Of a stretch of 64,000 bases of DNA, positions 61,835 through 64,000 are shown piece by piece. The notes beneath the pieces were generated by a model that was given only the letters and a program-made list of their open reading frames with translations, had not been told where the DNA came from and searched no databases. The DNA lies in the NCBI RefSeq assembly GCF_001506165.1, contig NZ_CP011427.1, positions 1,116,001 through 1,180,000 on the forward strand, given 5' to 3'. Origin of the DNA: Pantoea vagans. Lineage in GTDB: Bacteria > Pseudomonadota > Gammaproteobacteria > Enterobacterales > Enterobacteriaceae. The position numbers and the translations under genes were made by a program. Numbering within the stretch: position 1 is the first letter of the stretch; each line of letters begins with the position of its first letter.

Positions 61835-62386
61835 ATGGAATTTGCGTTTTATCTTTGCGGACTGGTGGCGGTGTTGACGACATTGCGCGTCATCACGCAC
61901 ACCAATCCAGTACATGCGCTGCTGTACCTGATTGTTTCACTGCTGTCGATTGCGGGCGTGTTCTTCTCGATGGGAGCTTACTTTGCCGGTGCGCTGGAAA
62001 TCATCGTCTACGCCGGTGCCATTATGGTGCTGTTCGTGTTCGTGGTGATGATGCTGAACCTGGGCAAAAGCCAGCAGGATCAGGAGCGTGAATGGCTGAA
62101 GCCTTCGCTGTGGATTGGACCTGGCATCGTTTCTCTGCTGTTGCTGGCGGTCATGATTTACGCCATCAGCACCGCGCAGGATCAAGGTATTGATGGCACC
62201 GTCATTGATGCGAAAGCGGTCGGTATCAGCCTGTTTGGCCCATACGTTCTGGCGGTTGAGCTGGCCTCAATGTTGCTGCTGGCCGGTCTGGTGGTAGCCT
62301 TCCATATCGGACGTGAAGAGCGTCAGGGCGAAGTGTTAAGCAATCGCCATGCTGATGCACATGCGAATAAGGAGGATCACGCATGA
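61835..62386 (+). CDS. nuoJ: NuoJ, complex I subunit J
   Basis: 183 residues (E. coli 184). Five membrane helices ([66 protein letters not shown]). The third helix region is part of the conformational coupling element of complex I. Overlaps nuoK by ATGA. Confidence 0.97.
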   Translation: MEFAFYLCGLVAVLTTLRVITHTNPVHALLYLIVSLLSIAGVFFSMGAYFAGALEIIVYAGAIMVLFVFVVMMLNLGKSQQDQEREWLKPSLWIGPGIVSLLLLAVMIYAISTAQDQGIDGTVIDAKAVGISLFGPYVLAVELASMLLLAGLVVAFHIGREERQGEVLSNRHADAHANKEDHA

Positions 62387-62685
62387 TCCCGTTACAACAC
62401 GGCCTGATGTTGGCCGCTGTGCTGTTTGTCCTTGGCCTGACCTCACTGGTGCTGCGTCGCAACCTGCTGTTTATGCTGATTGGTCTGGAGATCATGATCA
62501 ACGCTGCTGCGCTGGCACTGGTGGTCGCGGGCAGTTACTGGGGACAAGCTGACGGCCAGGTCATGTACATTCTTGCCATCAGCCTTGCGGCGGCGGAAGC
62601 CAGTATTGGCCTGGCATTGTTGCTGCAGCTCTATCGTCGTCGTCAGACGTTGAACATTGACACAGTGAGCGAGATGCGCGGATGA
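62383..62685 (+). CDS. nuoK: NuoK, complex I subunit K
   Basis: 100 residues, same as E. coli. Three helices with the buried Glu residues of the proton path in [20 protein letters not shown] and [22 protein letters not shown]. Overlaps the start of nuoL by ATGA. Confidence 0.97.
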   Translation: MIPLQHGLMLAAVLFVLGLTSLVLRRNLLFMLIGLEIMINAAALALVVAGSYWGQADGQVMYILAISLAAAEASIGLALLLQLYRRRQTLNIDTVSEMRG

Positions 62686-64000
62686 ATCTTCTCTATTTAA
62701 CCGTATTATTTCCGCTGATTGGCTTTCTGCTATTAGCGTTTTCCCGTGGCCGTTGGTCGGAGAACCTGTCGGCAACGGTAGGAATGGGATCGGTGGGTCT
62801 TGCTGCACTGACTACCATTTATGTCGGCTTCGACTTCTTCAGTCACGGCCAGCAGCCGTTCACACAAGCATTGTGGACATGGATGCACGTTGGCACCTTT
62901 GATATCAAAGTCAATCTGGTGCTGGATGGCTTGTCATTGACCATGCTTTCCGTGGTCACCGGCGTCGGTTTCTTCATCCACATGTTTGCTTCCTGGTACA
63001 TGCGTGGCGAAGAGGGCTATTCGCGCTTCTTCGCATACACCAACTTGTTCATCGCGAGCATGGTGGTGCTGGTATTAGCTGACAACCTGATGCTGATGTA
63101 TCTCGGTTGGGAAGGCGTGGGCTTGTGCTCATACCTGCTAATTGGCTTCTACTACAGCAATCCCGAGAACGGCAAAGCGGCGATGAAAGCGTTCATTATT
63201 ACTCGTGTCGGTGATGTGTTCCTTGCTTTCGCACTGTTCATTCTCTACAACGAGCTGGGCACGCTGAACTTCCGCGAGCTGGTGGAACTGGCACCGGCGC
63301 ACTTTGCCGCTGACAACCACATGCTGCAATGGGCAACGCTGATGTTGCTGGGTGGTGCGGTTGGTAAATCTGCACAGCTGCCGCTGCAAACCTGGCTGGC
63401 CGATGCGATGGCGGGTCCAACCCCGGTTTCTGCATTGATCCACGCCGCCACCATGGTGACCGCGGGTGTCTACCTGATTGCCCGTTCACACGGCCTGTTC
63501 CTGTTAACGCCGGAAGTGCTGCATCTGGTCGGGATTGTCGGTGCGATTACCCTGGTACTGGCGGGTTTTGCGGCACTGGTACAGACCGACATCAAACGCG
63601 TGCTGGCTTACTCAACCATGAGTCAGATCGGCTACATGTTCCTCGCGCTTGGCGTGCAGGCATGGGACGCGGCGATTTTCCACTTGATGACGCACGCATT
63701 CTTTAAAGCACTGCTGTTCCTTTCTTCGGGTTCGGTCATTCTGGCCTGCCACCACGAGCAGAACATCTTCAAAATGGGCGGCCTGCGTAAGAGCATCCCA
63801 TTGGTGTATACCTGCTTCCTGGTCGGCGGCGCAGCGCTGGCGGCACTGCCGCTGATCACCGCAGGTTTCTACAGTAAGGATGAAATCCTGTTTGGTGCGC
63901 TGGCGAATGGCCACATCAATCTGATGGTGGCGGGTCTGGTCGGTGCATTCCTGACCTCGATCTACACCTTCCGCATGATCTTTATCGTGTTCCACGGTGA
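62682..64000 (+). CDS. nuoL: NuoL, complex I antiporter-like subunit L (cut by window edge)
   Basis: Distal proton-pumping subunit. About 439 residues visible of the roughly 613 expected. Starts [20 protein letters not shown]; conserved [23 protein letters not shown] holds the key Glu of helix 5, and [20 protein letters not shown] the key Lys of helix 7, with [20 protein letters not shown] following. No stop before base 64000. nuoM and nuoN should follow outside. Confidence 0.96.
   Translation, partial: MNLLYLTVLFPLIGFLLLAFSRGRWSENLSATVGMGSVGLAALTTIYVGFDFFSHGQQPFTQALWTWMHVGTFDIKVNLVLDGLSLTMLSVVTGVGFFIHMFASWYMRGEEGYSRFFAYTNLFIASMVVLVLADNLMLMYLGWEGVGLCSYLLIGFYYSNPENGKAAMKAFIITRVGDVFLAFALFILYNELGTLNFRELVELAPAHFAADNHMLQWATLMLLGGAVGKSAQLPLQTWLADAMAGPTPVSALIHAATMVTAGVYLIARSHGLFLLTPEVLHLVGIVGAITLVLAGFAALVQTDIKRVLAYSTMSQIGYMFLALGVQAWDAAIFHLMTHAFFKALLFLSSGSVILACHHEQNIFKMGGLRKSIPLVYTCFLVGGAALAALPLITAGFYSKDEILFGALANGHINLMVAGLVGAFLTSIYTFRMIFIVFHG

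Overview
The window is chromosomal DNA of an enterobacterium, most likely Pantoea or a close Erwiniaceae relative. Almost every gene has a near full-length Escherichia coli counterpart, and gene order follows the E. coli fadL-to-nuo segment (reverse orientation), with gains and losses relative to E. coli. There are no rRNA genes, no CRISPR array, no phage and no insertion sequence, and I recognise no tRNA.

Region by region: (1) 1-5626: fatty-acid uptake and anaerobic-type beta-oxidation (fadL, yfcZ, fadI-fadJ) and sixA. (2) 5673-14650: smrB, prmB-aroC-mepA-yfcA, epmC-yfcL, mnmC and fabB. (3) 14800-23938: yfcJ, an inserted MocR-regulator/rhodanese pair, flk, an inserted DMT-exporter/AraC-regulator pair, then pdxB, usg, truA. 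(4) 23968-30723: dedA, accD, folC-dedD, cvpA-purF, ubiX. (5) 30999-34155: one hisJ/argT-like binding protein with hisQMP. (6) 34282-39592: an inserted D-arabinitol operon (dalR divergent from dalD-dalK-dalT). (7) 39630-50001: yfcH, yfcF, yfcD, pta, ackA, yfbV, yfbU, hxpA, yfbR, alaA. (8) 50683-64000: a possible small gene, lrhA, and the complex I operon nuoA-nuoL (nuoL cut by the window edge).

Regulation is unusually legible. Four FadR-type operators can be read (two before fadL, one before fadI, one before fabB), with a FabR-type palindrome before fabB, so fatty-acid breakdown and unsaturated fatty-acid synthesis in this window share a regulator. A full PurR box precedes cvpA-purF. A sigma-54 promoter with correct GG-N10-GC spacing and an upstream NtrC-like site precede hisJ. 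The arabinitol operon has a CRP-like site and a direct repeat.

Non-coding structure that genes do not explain: a family of palindromic intergenic elements ending in TATACCC/GGGTATA (three clear copies, plus degenerate copies or fragments at four more spots), a REP-like double hairpin after hisP, a 220-bp GC-rich multi-hairpin element after hxpA, a 967-bp alaA/lrhA intergenic region holding a small ORF with a strong ribosome binding site, and competing hairpins upstream of nuoA. I found no convincing wholly new biological system; the most worthwhile leads are the repeat family, the multi-hairpin element, the small ORF and the inserted regulator/target pairs.
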